Assembly (NCBI GenBank): GCA_964619935.1
Contig: CAZUGO010000015.1
Span: 76,922 to 140,921, forward strand
Source: CAZUGO01 sp964619935
GTDB taxonomy: Bacteria > Planctomycetota > Phycisphaerae > UBA1845 > CAIVHJ01
DNA length: 64,000 nt
Direction of reading: 5' to 3'
The notes beneath the pieces were generated by a model. That model had not been told where the DNA came from. It was given only the letters and a program-made list of their open reading frames with translations, and did not search any database. Shown here piece after piece: positions 63,487 through 64,000 of this stretch (position 1 is its first letter; every line of letters begins with the position of its first letter). Both the position numbers and the translations under genes were made by a program.

Positions 63487-63814
63487 CACACCAGGGGACA
63501 TCTCCTCCCACGGACTGACGTCTTGCTCAGCGGGGCCTGGCGCTGCGAATTGGGGTTGTCGGGCACGCCCACCCATGCCACCGCACGCCACCCACGCGGG
63601 CTGGTGAGCGTCCATTCCCTGGCGGCCCGGATGGTCGCCATTCCGGCCGGCACAAAGGAAGAGCAGTCGCTTCGGGACGTCCCTATTAATAAGGAATAGG
63701 AGTCCGGCTCCCCGGCACACATCCAACGATGTTGGTGCTCAAACGCTTGGGGAGCGCGCAACCATGTCGCAACCGATTCCTGCCCCGCACCACTGAACCG
63801 TTCATCCAACACAG
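63487..63814. other. Gap after the metalloprotease gene
   Basis: A 328-bp region before the tandem repeats. Frames on both strands are short or are extensions of antisense sequence; nothing recognisable was seen. It has an AT-rich patch near 63685-63700 (ATTAATAAGG). The gene to the right lies outside the window. Confidence 0.5.
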
Positions 63815-64000
63815 TCGACCTGGCAAAACGACCTGGTCGACCTGGCAAAACGACCTGGTCGACTTGGCAGAACGACCTGGTCGACCTGGCAGAACGACCT
63901 GGTCGACCTGGCAGAACGACCTGGTCGACTTGGCAGAACGACCTGGTCGACCTGGCAAAACGACCTGGTCGACTTGGCAGAACGACCTGGTCGACCTGGC
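63815..64000. repeat. 22-bp tandem repeat (at least 8.5 copies)
   Basis: Perfectly spaced 22-bp units start at 63815, 63837, 63859, 63881, 63903, 63925, 63947, 63969 and 63991 and run off the window edge. The unit contains TCGAC[C/T]TGGCA[A/G]AACGACC followed by TGG; only two positions vary. The core CGACCTGG appears twice per unit, and each junction forms GTCGAC. The length is not a multiple of three, so a frame repeats every 66 bp (22 residues). Minisatellite-like array; role unknown. Confidence 0.93.

Noticed and set aside
62239..63726. Open frame of 495 codons opposite the dockerin metalloprotease
   Set aside because: Repetitive Val/Gly/Ala sequence mirrors the calcium-loop repeats of the real gene.
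63815..64000. Tandem repeats considered as a CRISPR array
   Set aside because: Units are contiguous without unique spacers and the unit is only 22 bp.

Overview
The window looks like a chromosomal segment of a planctomycete, most likely class Phycisphaerae. This is an inference from several traits seen together. GC content is high throughout. There are three class-specific pseudopilins whose C-terminal motif resembles H-X9-DG. A secreted metalloprotease carries NGNGVP-type calcium repeats and a C-terminal dockerin-like pair. GTG starts and 4-bp ATGA gene overlaps are common. No rRNA, phage, insertion sequence or CRISPR array was seen. Coding density is high apart from five or six gaps of 300-1100 bp.

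Layout. 1-5.4 kb: 5' part of purD, then divergent lptF-lptG (lipopolysaccharide export permeases), then frr and a pseudopilin with a clear intrinsic terminator, both on the minus strand. 5.9-12.3 kb: a plus-strand run of PQQ-type propeller protein, purH, cob(I)alamin adenosyltransferase and an O-antigen-ligase/TPR protein. 12.4-16.2 kb: a glycosyltransferase and polA (minus). 16.3-20.6 kb: an acyl-CoA-dehydrogenase-like protein, a STAS protein, a PilZ protein (minus), a membrane-anchored coiled-coil protein with a BRCT-like C-terminus, and an inositol-monophosphatase-family enzyme. 20.6-27.3 kb: a tight minus-strand operon of secreted barrel-like protein, HEAT-repeat protein, small membrane protein, tgt and yajC. 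27.4-32.2 kb: arsC (minus), then ispF-cysS-ruvC-ruvA-ruvB. 32.2-33.2 kb: a family 2 glycosyltransferase (minus).

33.2-36.3 kb is an accessory pocket. It holds an AT-rich array of GGTACC/GATACC sites, a 40-residue ORF, an AlbA_2/schlafen-type regulator, a tRNA-Val(GAC) with an unusual C at position 33 and a strong promoter, and a truncated metallophosphoesterase. 36.1-40.7 kb: two more pseudopilins with a membrane-anchored zinc-ribbon protein between them, then a secreted endonuclease/exonuclease/phosphatase-family enzyme. 40.9-48.5 kb: a POT-type transporter, then what looks like a sugar-acid operon (small membrane protein, Na+/solute symporter, Ig-domain membrane protein, OPA-type transporter, KDPG aldolase). 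48.5-53.3 kb: YceH, a lipoprotein aminopeptidase, PepP, a histone-deacetylase-family enzyme and a small unknown protein. 53.3-54.35 kb is a non-coding, partly AT-rich gap. 54.4-63.5 kb: a glycosyltransferase, a MoaB/Mog-like protein, a GGQ release-factor-like protein, YifB, an IMPACT/YigZ protein, a lipoprotein methyltransferase, an amino-acid permease and the dockerin metalloprotease. The window ends inside a 22-bp tandem repeat.

Housekeeping genes (purD, purH, frr, polA, cysS, ruvCAB, tgt, yajC, lptFG) are confidently called. The candidates for something less described are the BRCT-like membrane protein, the barrel/HEAT/membrane operon, the GGTACC array beside the AlbA_2 regulator, and the pseudopilin/zinc-ribbon trio. 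No complete new system is proven by sequence alone.
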